The notes beneath the pieces are model-generated. The model searched no databases. It had not been told where the DNA came from and worked only from the letters and a program-made list of their open reading frames with translations. Below are positions 11,291 through 22,200 of a stretch of DNA of 64,000 nt, piece by piece. Source of the DNA: Nymphaea colorata (Eukaryota > Streptophyta > Magnoliopsida > Nymphaeales > Nymphaeaceae); NCBI RefSeq assembly GCF_008831285.2, contig NC_045140.1, positions 8,178,505 to 8,242,504 on the forward strand. The letters are read 5' to 3'. The stretch's first letter is position 1. Every line of letters begins with the position of its first letter. Made by a program: the position numbers and the translations under genes.

Positions 11291-11858
11291 AAAGCAGCCA
11301 AAAGAGTATTGAGGTATTTACAGAGAACAAAAGATTTCATGCTCACATACAAGAAGTCAGACCAGTTGGAGATCATTGGGTATTCAGATTCTGACTTTGC
11401 TGGGTGCCAAGACAGTCACAAGTCTACTTCAGACTATGTATTTCTGTTGGCTGAAGGAGCTATATCCTGAAAAAGTGTCAAATAGACACTTGTAGCTACT
11501 TCAACCATGGCAGCAGAATTCATAGCATGTTACGAGGCATCCAATCATGCATTGTGGTTGCGAAATTTTGTCACGGGGCTGTGCATTATGAATGGTGTAG
11601 AAAGACCACTAAGGTTATTGTGTGACAATAATTCAACAGTCATGTACTCTAATAACAGCCGCAGTTTGTCAAAGTCAAAGCACATCGACATAAAGTTTTT
11701 GGTTGTTAAAGAGGATACAGAATGGTTAGGTGTCTTTAGAGCATATTGGGACAAACTCTATGATTGCAGATCCGCTTACTAAGGGTTTAACACCTAAGGT
11801 TTTTCACGAACATGTTGTTCGTATGGGGGTGTTATCCTTGGATGATGTGCTGGTTTAG
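11291..11858 (+). pseudogene. copia RNase H
   Basis: The RNase H part includes YSDSDFAGC (Asp, about 11382-11410), AEFIACYEA with the Glu near 11515-11540, LCDNNST, and KSKHIDIKF. It carries stops at 11468-11470 (TGG to TGA type) and 11483-11485 (CAG to TAG type) and a frameshift near 11735. The frame then reads to TAG at 11856-11858. About 390 bp of untranslated sequence separate it from the polypurine tract. Confidence 0.88.
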
Positions 11859-12260
11859 TGGGAGTTTGTATTTTGTTTGCTCTTATATATAGACACATAT
11901 TCAGTTTTCTGCATAATAAAGTTTAAAATTCTTTGGTTCCATTATGTGTTTATGTGTTTGTGTTTTGATCTCCATAAAGTTTTAAAGTTGGACCAGTTGA
12001 GAATAGACATGTTGTAATCACATTACATGTAATTCTCATGCTATACATCCATATCAGATCTATGTCATTGATTAGGTTAACATTTGTGATCATTGAAGGT
12101 TTAGCTAATTTTGATATAGCGAAAGCCGCTTTGGTTCTGTGTTGATATGGTCATGGACGAGATTGGTGAAAATGACATTTAATAAGATAGCAATTATGAG
12201 CTCCTAAGGTTTTATGTAATGTCTGAATGTATAAAGATATATTTGGCCCAAGTGGGAGAT

Positions 12261-12719
12261 TGTAAGATCATTTGGTGGGTCGGCATATGTCTATGAGGAA
12301 TTTCAGACATTATGGCTGTCTTAACGTAAATATCCGCCTAAGTGATTGCATTTTGGGATATTACGTCATTTTAGATGATATGGGGTAATTTTGAAATGTA
12401 TAGATACCAGTACGCAATTACAGACTCTTTGATGGGTTGAACATATAATTGTCCTCATTATATAATGGTAGTGGTCCCTGGGGTCGTGCGAACAGTTGCT
12501 TTTGGTTTCTAGGGTTTTCTCTTCCCCATCTGAGAGAGACCTCACGCGCACCACACGTACCTTGAAAGTTCCTACCGCGATCTACTGTCTGTGCATTTCA
12601 GATGGATTCAAGTACGCTTCCGCTTCAGTTTAATGTTTTGTTTATTTCAATGATTTAGCATGAGCATGATCATGTATACGTTTGGTTTTGTATATGCATG
12701 AGGGAAGAAATTCCCAAGA
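12261..12719 (+). repeat. 3' LTR of copia element
   Basis: A 459-bp LTR preceded by AAGTGGGAGAT. The last bases read CCCAAGA instead of the CCCAACA of the 5' LTR, so the canonical CA end is mutated. The target duplication GCAAG follows at once. Confidence 0.93.
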
Positions 12720-12812
12720 GCAAGCTCTTTAAACAATTGCGCTCTTTAAACAGATGCTTGAGCAAGCACTAGCAACCGTTCCATTCGTCCTGGTGAGAAA
12801 CACTACGCTTGC
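12720..12812. repeat. right arm of inverted repeat (split by copia insertion)
   Basis: Joined with 6238-6252, this arm pairs with 5437-5522. It contains an extra local repeat of CTCTTTAAAC. Confidence 0.65.
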
Positions 12813-14500
12813 AACGTTGAGCATTGACTCTGCAAGTGGGTATGCTCAAACATTGATTGTCAAAGTACCATGGAGAGGTCACGCATGAATGGACTTATTA
12901 GAAATTATAGAGCAAACTTGTCCACACTCGTTTGGTAGAACTCAAATGAAGACTTTAAATGCCAAAAACCATGTTTGTTGCATAAAATTGGTGAAACGGA
13001 TCCACAATTACAATGACAACTTCGATAAGTAGAGCGACCGAAAATAGGATACAACAATAGAATATCGGATTCTAATGAGCATTGGCCCTGAAATCAAAAT
13101 CATGAACAATAAAAAACAGACCAATATACTCTGCTTCTTGAAATCAAAATCATGAACAATAAAAAACAAACCACAGAAAGAGCAAATTCAAATGCTTTTA
13201 CCACATGTTCCTTTAGAAGATGAACTATTTCTGTAATTAAAGCTCACACCTAACAAATGCAAAAGATGACTGCAACTATAGTCTGACAGTGATAGTCGGG
13301 CGAGGCTCACCAGCAAAAATCGAAAAGATTAACGAGAACTTGTCATCAGGAAAAGGAAAAGGCTTAGCCGCCGAAGCTTACCTAACTGTGATGAGTCAAG
13401 GGCTGGAATGACCTATTCATGGAGTCGGTGGTGATGTTCGTCGAGCAGGGAGGCGAGCAAGCTTCTGGGCGATGCTGTGCACAACAAGCTTAGAAGGACT
13501 AACATTGGGTTGGGGGGAATCGTCATCAGGAAAAGGAAAATGGTAAGGATACAATGGGGCGACGGTTACCTGTCGCTGCTACGGAGGAGGCGACGCTGCC
13601 GACAGTCGGGCGGAGGGAGGCGACGCTGCTGAGAGTCGAGCAGCGACAGGCTACAGCAATGGTGGACAGTGTGCTGGCGAAGGGCAGACGTTGAGAGTCG
13701 CGTGGTGTTGAACAGGTGGCGGAGGCGAGCAAGCTTCCACCAAGTCGCTCGAAGAAGGGAGGGCTCCCTTTGACCACGGTGTGTCACATGCTAGCTACAT
13801 CAACTGCACTACAGGTTGTTAAGAGTATAGTTGGTTTGGCGTCGCCACAACAACCAGAATTGCTTCTGCTTCTTAATCAAGAGATATATGGTTTCCGTTG
13901 ATTGCCCACAAGCTGACAATGGTACTATCATTTTTTCTTCATTATTGGTATTGATAGTTATTATTTTATGGTAAGGTTGTAGTTGACAAACCTTCAACTA
14001 AGGTCTTTAACTTGGTGCCTTCTCCATCTTTTCTCGTGATTTGTTCGTTAACTTGCATTGTTATTATATTATTATTTAATAAAAGTGAAATTAGTTTATA
14101 CCAATATTTTGCCCTCAGAATTGAGTTCTTGCTGTATACAAAGTCAAAGTCTTAAAATTCAACCCTTCTAGTTTTTTAAACTGATCGACGCTGATTTTGT
14201 ATAAAAAAAAAAGAAGCATTTTGTGTCTATTTTTTCAATATTCCTTAAATAGCGATACGTGTAGTACATAATGACGAGGACAAAATCATTTTATTGTATA
14301 AATGCATGTCGAGACACTAACAAAAAAATTAGCCTTATTGCTTTTGAGATTTTTCTCCCTTGTAACTGCATTGCATCCCATTTTTGTGTTCGTAATGATA
14401 AGTGATCCAAATGTATCCTAATTAATGTATCAGTCTGTTTTTTTTTTTTTTTTTAATGCTTTTAGCTGATCCAGATCTAATAGAATTGGATTCCGAGTAT
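12813..14500. other. intergenic and upstream region of AP3M
   Basis: No gene is supported. A 34-bp word containing AATCAAAATCATGAACAAT is directly repeated at about 13090-13123 and 13139-13172. TCATCAGGAAAAGGAAAA occurs at about 13337 and 13522, and GGAGGCGAGCAAGCTTC at about 13449 and 13719. A GC-richer block (13380-13760) carries GGAGGCGACGCTGC repeats. A poly-T run lies at about 14438-14455. Promoter elements could not be identified. Confidence 0.4.
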
Positions 14501-14681
14501 CAGTATTAGCACAGTTCCAACATGGATTGGATTTGCAACCGGCCGGTTCCAAGCCAGGTTCCACCCGATTAACCCTCAAGTGCTCGGCCCGCTCCGAGTT
14601 TGTTTACCGAGAAACTCCACCGGTTCCGCGACGAGAGAAAAGCGAGCGGGAACAATTTCCCGGGAAAAAGTTATCGAGAGA

Positions 14682-14716
14682 ATGCTGCAATGCATCTTCC
14701 TCCTCTCCGATTCTGG
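14682..14716 (+). CDS. AP3M: AP3M exon 1
   Basis: ATG at 14682; encodes [11 protein letters not shown] plus two bases of a Gly codon. Donor GTATGT at 14717. The start fits the conserved N-terminus of mu-3 subunits, and the upstream leader is purine-rich. Confidence 0.93.
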
Positions 14717-16254
14717 GTATGTAGATCCTACTGTTTACTATCTTCCTTTCCTTGTTTGTTTTTCTTGATTCTTCTTCGTTCTTCTGATATGCTTCCTTTT
14801 TTCTCTGGAAAGTGTTCTATTGAGTGGTGATGGAATTTGATCGGAGTGATTCTTTTGAATGCAATTGGTTTTCTGGAGTTGTTGCTGAGAATTGATGGTT
14901 GGCATGATTTATCGTCTCAAGTTCCGCTTCAATTCTGTGTCGGAGCTATTCGTCCATGAGTTAGTTCCTTCGACAGTGACCAAATTCCATCCATTATCTG
15001 GAACCCTTATTTTTTCTGCGTAGTTCCTGAGATTCTTTATGCGATTCACAGTCAGAAAAGGGGACAAGATGGGAATCCATGTTTTCGCTGTCGGGCTTTT
15101 GGACCCATCTTGATGGGAAGATCCTTTTTTTTTTTAATCACAACCTGCACTTTTCTATGGATAATTTGAAGGCGATCTGAAAACGTCGATCTTTGTTCGC
15201 TAACATATCGTTCTTGTCTCAGGATTTATTGCTTTAATTGTGGTTGCAAAATTGCTACTAATGTCTTTGGTTCACTACTCCAGTTTAATATTTTGTGGAT
15301 CAGTTGGTATTTTCTTGCTTTTGTTACGGTGACGTTCAGAAATTCGTGATTATTTATCCCAAAGATTGGTCGTTAGGTTTGTGGTGAAAACGGGTTGTCC
15401 TTCGTAGCATCTAGGATTTGGAAAATGAGAGTTCACGTAATTCGCCCAATAGGATAATGGAAATATATACGAACATGTTTCTCTGTAGTTGTGTAATCGG
15501 TTATTGTTTTTAGGTATTTTTTTAAGAGACTTCAGTTATAGTGGTGGTAAATAATAGTTTCTTGTACATTCTGTAGGGAGGTAATGCTTGAGAAGCAATG
15601 GACAGGACATCAAGTGGACAGATCCATATGTTCATGGTTTTGGGGGCATGTTTTGTCCCAAGGTGGTTCTTCTAAGGTAACAATTCCTAAACCTATAAAT
15701 TTAGTCATAAAAATGTTACTTCGGTTTCATACTAAGATTGTTTGGTTTCTGGTAGGTGATTCCCTATTGTTTTGGAGCTATCTATAATTAGCAAGTGTTC
15801 TTCCTGCTCGACAAATACACATGTACACCCTTGCGTTACACTCGAATATGCAATGGTTCCATACACATTGTTAAATATGGATCCACAAATCCATGCACGT
15901 CATGCATGCACACAGAAAACGTGTAATGCACATGTCCATATATGCGATAATGCGAGAGCCGTCCATGTATACATACTTTCCAACCTTGAAATTTTTACTA
16001 ATTATGTTTAAAAGTTAAAACTAGTTGGCTCACAACTAATTGAGAATATCAATAGACCACTGAATAGAGTTCTATTTTTTGCTGCATGGTTATTTTTCTT
16101 GATAAAAAAGGTCATTTGAAACTTTCAAAGTCAACTTAAGAAGTAGCCATGTATTTTTAGGTGTTGTGCTTTTAACAGTTGTCTAGGCAATTCATTAGAA
16201 CAGATATGGAAAATATTGAACATAACAAGTTTAACTACTTATACCTTAATATGG

Positions 16255-16287
<33 letters not shown>

Positions 16288-19200
16288 TATATATACGTGT
16301 ATGTGTGTGTTTGTGGATGTGTATGTGTGTGCATCCACAGGTAGGATGCATGTGCTTGTGATTCACAAGGTTGTGAACAAGTGCATATGCATGTCTACTG
16401 TTAACTTCTTGTCAAAGACCAATCTCTCTGCCTTTTGGTGATGGAGTAGAGCCATAGTATAGCCATAATTTTGCTTTCTCAATGGATGTATGATGTTATG
16501 TCTGGAACTGATGATTCTGATGAGTGGTGTCATGGAAAACTTTGATCTTCATTTTCATAATCTTGCCATGTGTTGTAACTTGTAAGGCATAAAATTCATG
16601 TATATGAAGTTTTTCTTATTTCTGCATCTATATTTCTTCTGGTAATTTTGCCTTGCCATGTCACCTATTCCCTTTATTTTCTTTGGAACGAGTAATTGTT
16701 TTTTGAGTAATTATTGGTGTTTTTGTTCTTGCTGTACCTGAGATGTACTTCTGTTCTCGAAACTTTCAATCATTCATTATTTTATAATGGCTGTTTTTGT
16801 TTTGTTTTGTTTTACTAACTAGGTTCCTCCTGTAATTGCTTCACCAACACATTATCTCTTCCAAATTGTTCGAGAGGGGATTACGTTTTTAGGATGTTCA
16901 CAGGTTGAAATGCCGCCATTAATGGCACTAGATGTAAGTAATCCTTTTTCCAATCACAGGTGTAATAGAGTTAGAATGACTATTTTGGCAATTGTGCAGT
17001 TAAAGACGGACTTCCAGTAGTTACAAATTTATCTGATTAAAGATAATTTTTCATTAATTAATTATTGCTAGAATATGATGTTTCTGTTTGACATTCTTGT
17101 CACACACTGCATGTGACGTTATCTTTCCCTTGCGTGGTTATATAAATAAAAAATGGGCCCAAAAATACTCTGAGCAGCTTGCTTAATTTGTAACAATCTT
17201 CTAAAGTCCTGTTAGTGTTATTTCCTCATGTGGCTGTTTCTATTAAGATTGACAATGTTAAACTAGGTTACACTTTCTAATATAAGAGTGAGAGGTATTG
17301 CATCCACTCATAATTGAAGTATCATGTCAGCTAATATGGTGTATTACCAACTTATCTGAAGGTACCACTGAGCGTGGAATTGCATATGTGAGAAATGAGA
17401 ACTTTTTAGGTTAAATGATCCAATTTCCAAACTATCTAATTGTAGAAATAGAATAGGGAAAGCAACCATCCTTCTCCCATATTTTGTTCCACGCAACCAA
17501 GTTGAGCAGTCTGTCAATAAATGAGGCACTCAAGGTTTTACGTTGATTCTGAACAGTTTGACACTCCCCAAAAAAATGGAGTATAGTGGTAATTTTCACC
17601 ATGAAACATTTTTCTTCTCTAATGATGGTGACATCAGATACATGCTTATAGCCATGGAAATGACCTCATCTTATTTACTCCCATGGGATGTGGTACTTCA
17701 CTCCATGAGATTGTTGACATACCTATAAGATATGGCAGCCCAAGGTCCCAAGCTCAACTAATAACTGACTACGTCACATGGTATAGTTGATGATACAGGG
17801 ATATGACCAAGTGACCATGTTTATGATTCTTCCCTTCATAACTTCTATCAGATATGAAACGAAATACTCTGTCCATATCACATAGCTTTTGGAGCACTCT
17901 TATTGCCTTTGTGCTAGCATTCCAAGTGCTGTGGCTTCTGATCTTTCTCCCTATAAACAAAGTGATAGCCTCCAAGGCTATCGACCAACTGGTGCATGAA
18001 GGAAGAGGAAGGGAATGAGAGGGAGAGAAATCAAAAGGGAGAGAAATCAAGAGAGAGAACAAAACATCATAATAACTTCCATTAAGGCTAATCACGCCTA
18101 AAAAGGATTACAACATAAAGCAAAGCGGCTCTTTACTAAGGTCCCAATCCAAACTGACTGAACATAACTGGTTCCTAATAAACTCAAATGTAATGTAAAA
18201 CATACATAACATAAAACGATGCTAACAAAGCCTAAACTAAAACAGAGCTTAACATATTACTCCCCTCTTTGAGAAACACCTTGTCATCAACGTTTGAATA
18301 ATGGAAAACAAGATGTAATGTCCTCGTTATCTTCCCATGTTGCTGGTGCGTCTTCATTGGATAGCCATTCAATAAGCCATTTGTGATGCCACTTTCCGTT
18401 TACTTTTACCTTCCTCATGCCGATGCGTCGAAAAGTTGAAAGGTCAGTTGCTTCTTCTAAGATGGGGGCAGAATCGATATCTTCGCCGGTGGGATCGTTG
18501 GTGCAGAGCTTCAGTTTGGATACATGGAACACCAGATGTATAGAGCTTCTCTCAGGAAGTAAGAGCTTGTAAGCAAGTTTACCTACCTTCGGTTGATTTT
18601 GTAGGGCCCAACATAACGAGGGAGCTGCTTTTGCTATTCGGCTCCTCTCAAGCGCGTGGTACGCTGTGGGGGCCTCTTCAAGAATACCAATCGCCCGCTT
18701 GAAACATCACTTCTCTATGGCAGCTATTATATTGTAGGACCATGCGATTTCGGGCTGCAACTAAATGTTCCTTTAGGTCCTTCAAGATGACATCTCAACA
18801 ACGTAACTGAGTGTCTACCATGTCGTCTCGTGCTGTACCTGGCAAGTAACGGTGAACCGCAGGTGGTGGTCGCTCGTAGACAGCCTCAAAGAGGGTTGTA
18901 TTTGTGGAAGTGCGCCAGCCAGTGTTGTATGCCAGTTCCACCCATGATAAATAATCTGCCCACGCCTTTGGACGTTGCCCTGCCTACCTCTGTTTGTCCA
19001 TCCATCTGCAGGTGGTAGGCCGTACTCATCTTTAGTTTTGTACCCTGTAAGTGGAAGTATTCTCTCCAAAACGCACTAAGGAACACCGAATCTCAGTCAC
19101 TGATAAGGACCAAGGCATGCCACGTAGCTTTCTCACATGTTATTGGAAGGCATATGCGACAGTCTTGGTTGAGAAAGGGTGACTCAGAGCAATAAAATGC

Positions 19201-22200
19201 GCATATTTGGACAACCGGTCAACCACCACTAACACCATAGATTTCCTACACGACCAAGGTAGGCCTTCGATGAAGTCCATTGAAATATCTTCCCAAAAAT
19301 TGCTCAGGAATTGGTAACGGCTGCAATAACGCAGCGGGTCTCTGTGTTTCATATTTGTAATGCTAGAAAATATCACACCTTTTAATATAGTCTCAAATTT
19401 GTCATTTCATACCTGGCCAAAAGAATGCAGTCTGTAGGCAGCGATATGTCCCTTCCACCCCTTCTTGATCTGCATCTTTGGAGTCGTGGAAATGCGCTAT
19501 CAAGATACCTGACAAGTCCGTGTCAGTGGGTATATAAATGCAATCCTGGAAGTATAGGTAAGGAGGCCTCCATTTGTATATGTATTTGTGCGTGGGATCA
19601 TCTTGCATGGCGGTGCGAATGCGCTGAACCAAAGCTGCGATGCCGTGTGCTTGGGCTATCCGATCCCAAATCTCACACTGTATAGAGATCACATGAAAAC
19701 ACTGACCAGAGGATTCCCACTCACCTCTTCTTGATAGTCCGTCTACGACGATGTTGTCTCTACCGTTTCGGTGCTTGATCTCAAAATCAAAGCTACTCAG
19801 TTTTAATACCCACTTTTGTACCTTGGGAAGCAAAGTCGCCTGCTGTAGGCAGTAGCACAGGCTATGGTGATTTGTGAGGACCACAAAGTGTTGCCTCAAG
19901 ACATAGTGTCATCAACCCAGCACGGCTATGACTATAGCAATCAGCTCATCTGCTCATGGACAATTTACTGTGGAAATTTGAGCCCATGGCGCGATTGAAA
20001 ATACGAGTGGGTGCTGGTTCTAGCTTAAAACAGCCCCAATCCCAATGTCAGAAGCGTCAACCTCTACGTGGAAGGAGATATTGAAGTTGGGCATTTTCAG
20101 TACCGGTGCCGATGTGATCACTTGTTTCAATGCCTCAAATGCCTTTTTTGCTTGGGAACTCTAGTGGAGCCCATTTTTCCTTGTCAATTCTGTTAGCGGG
20201 GCTGCTATGGTTCTGAAGTTATGTACAAACCGTCAGTAGTATCCTGCTAGACCAGGGAAACCACGAAGCTGCTTGACCGTGCGTGGTGACGGTCATTCCT
20301 TTACTGCTGCCACCTTATTTGCCTCCATCAGGACAGTGCCTCGACTGATTATAGGACCCAGGTAAGTAACGTGAGATATGCCGAATGTGCACTTGGACAA
20401 TTTGGCGTATAAGACGTGCTGCCTTAAGAGAGATAAAAAGGCGTGCAAATACTTGAAATGTGTCTCCTCGTCTACGCTAAACACCAAAATGTCATAAAAA
20501 AAGACAAGGACGAACTTGCATAGGTAAGGCCTAAACACGTCATTCATGAGAGACTGAAATGTTGCTGGTGCGTTGGTGAGGCCAAAAGACATTACATAGA
20601 ACTCGTAATGGCTGTCAGGTGTGAGAAAGGCAGTCTTTGACACGTATTCCTCTAGTACTCTAATATGATGGTAACCGGCTCGCAGGTCGAGCTTTGAAAA
20701 GAATGACGCTCCTTGTATCTCGTCCAAAAGATCCTCTACAACAGAAGTGGGGTATCGATCCTTGATAGTGATGGCGTTGAGAGCCCGCATAATCGCCAAC
20801 TTCCATCCTTCTTGCACACGAGTAATGCTGGTGAATCGAATGGGCTCCAGCTCGGCTGAATGACGCCTTGTGCTAGCATCTCTTGTACTAGTTGCCTGAG
20901 TGCCTCCTGTTGGAATGAGTTATACCGATAGGGGCATTGCTTGATGGCGGTCGCCCCAGGCTGAAGGTTGATCCTGTGGTCGCATGAGCGTGGCGGCGGT
21001 AACCCCCCAGGTACTGGAAAAACATCAGAGAACTCACTGAGGAGTGAGGATAAACGTACCCCATCTATCGCTGGTGTGCTTTCCGGTTTTTTGCCTGGTC
21101 TCACCTGACTCATGAGTAGGAGGGCAAGGTTCGTGGTGGCTCCTCTCAAAATCTTGGCGTTAGCCGTTGGTCTCATGTCGATAATGTGAGTCGACGGCCG
21201 TCACGTTGTGTAAAGTGCATCTGCATGCCAACAAAGTCCCACACCACCTCGCCAAGCCCTCGTAACTAATGCATGCCCAAAATGAGGTCGACGCCTGCCA
21301 TAGCTAACGTGTACAAGTGCATAGGAAAGCAATGGCCTTGAATTTCCATCCTTTCTTCATTGCAATGTCTTTTACATTTTAGGGTATTGCCATTCTCTAC
21401 CACCACATCAAATACGGGTTGTGTATTGATTTTGCAACCCAGTGCCTTTGCCGACTTCTCATAGATGAAGTTGTGAGTAGAGCCCGTATTGACCAGCACA
21501 CTCACCGATCTACCTCTGAGTCGTCCTTCGACCCACATCAATTGAGGCACCTCATTTCCTGTTAGTGCGTGCAGGGAGATTTGTGATGGAAACCCCATGG
21601 TCATGTTCACGACCAATGGGTTGCCGAGTGCTTCGGTTGGCTCCTTTTCGAAGGGCAAGACACGTCTTCATCTTCCTCCACCAAGTACATATGAAGGCAC
21701 TCACATGAATGCCCTGCTGTCCACGGTTGGTAGCAATGAAAGCAGATTCCTTGGCGACGTTTCTCCCGAATTTGTTCAAGTGTGAGGCATTGCACAAATG
21801 GCTAGGCAAGTCATCCCATTTGAAGCGCAGAAAATCCATCTTGATTGGCTTCCATCTGTTTAATTCTCCTCCCCCATATTGAAGGTCGGGCAGTGCCGAT
21901 GCTGGGCTGTCACCACTTTGCACTGAGTGCATGTTGCCTTGAAAAACGCCCCCTGTGGCTGTTCCGAAGCCCGCCTGTAACGCCGAAGGTGCCGAAGGAA
22001 ATGCCAAAGCCCCTATTGGCTTTCGGCTGTTGTGGAGGCAGAATGGCTCCCACCACATTGCTGCTGCGTGGGTGGCCATGGAGACGTGCTCCCGACGGGG
22101 TGCCGTGGCCAGTGCTAGGCGTGCCGATGAGGGAATCACTGGCAACCGTGTGAAGGGACGGCAATGACGGTGTCGTAGGTGGGCCAGGCAGACTATGGTT

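Larger units (their letters stand above)
6253..12719 (+). mobile_element. complete but degenerate Ty1/copia retrotransposon
   Basis: The element is 6467 bp. LTRs are 6253-6720 and 12261-12719, flanked by a perfect 5-bp target duplication GCAAG at 6248-6252 and 12720-12724. A PBS follows the 5' LTR and a polypurine tract (AAGTGGGAGAT, 12250-12260) precedes the 3' LTR. Gene order is Gag knuckle, protease, integrase, reverse transcriptase, RNase H, which defines copia. The coding region has many stops and frameshifts, so it cannot move by itself. The leader between PBS and Gag is long and GC-rich, and the N-terminal Gag is not recognisable. Confidence 0.95.

Noticed and set aside
12787-12812. 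CACTA transposon terminus (CACTACGCTTGC)
   Set aside because: The motif appears in both arms of the inverted repeat but pointing outward, with no 3-bp target duplication or transposase, so a CACTA element is not supported.
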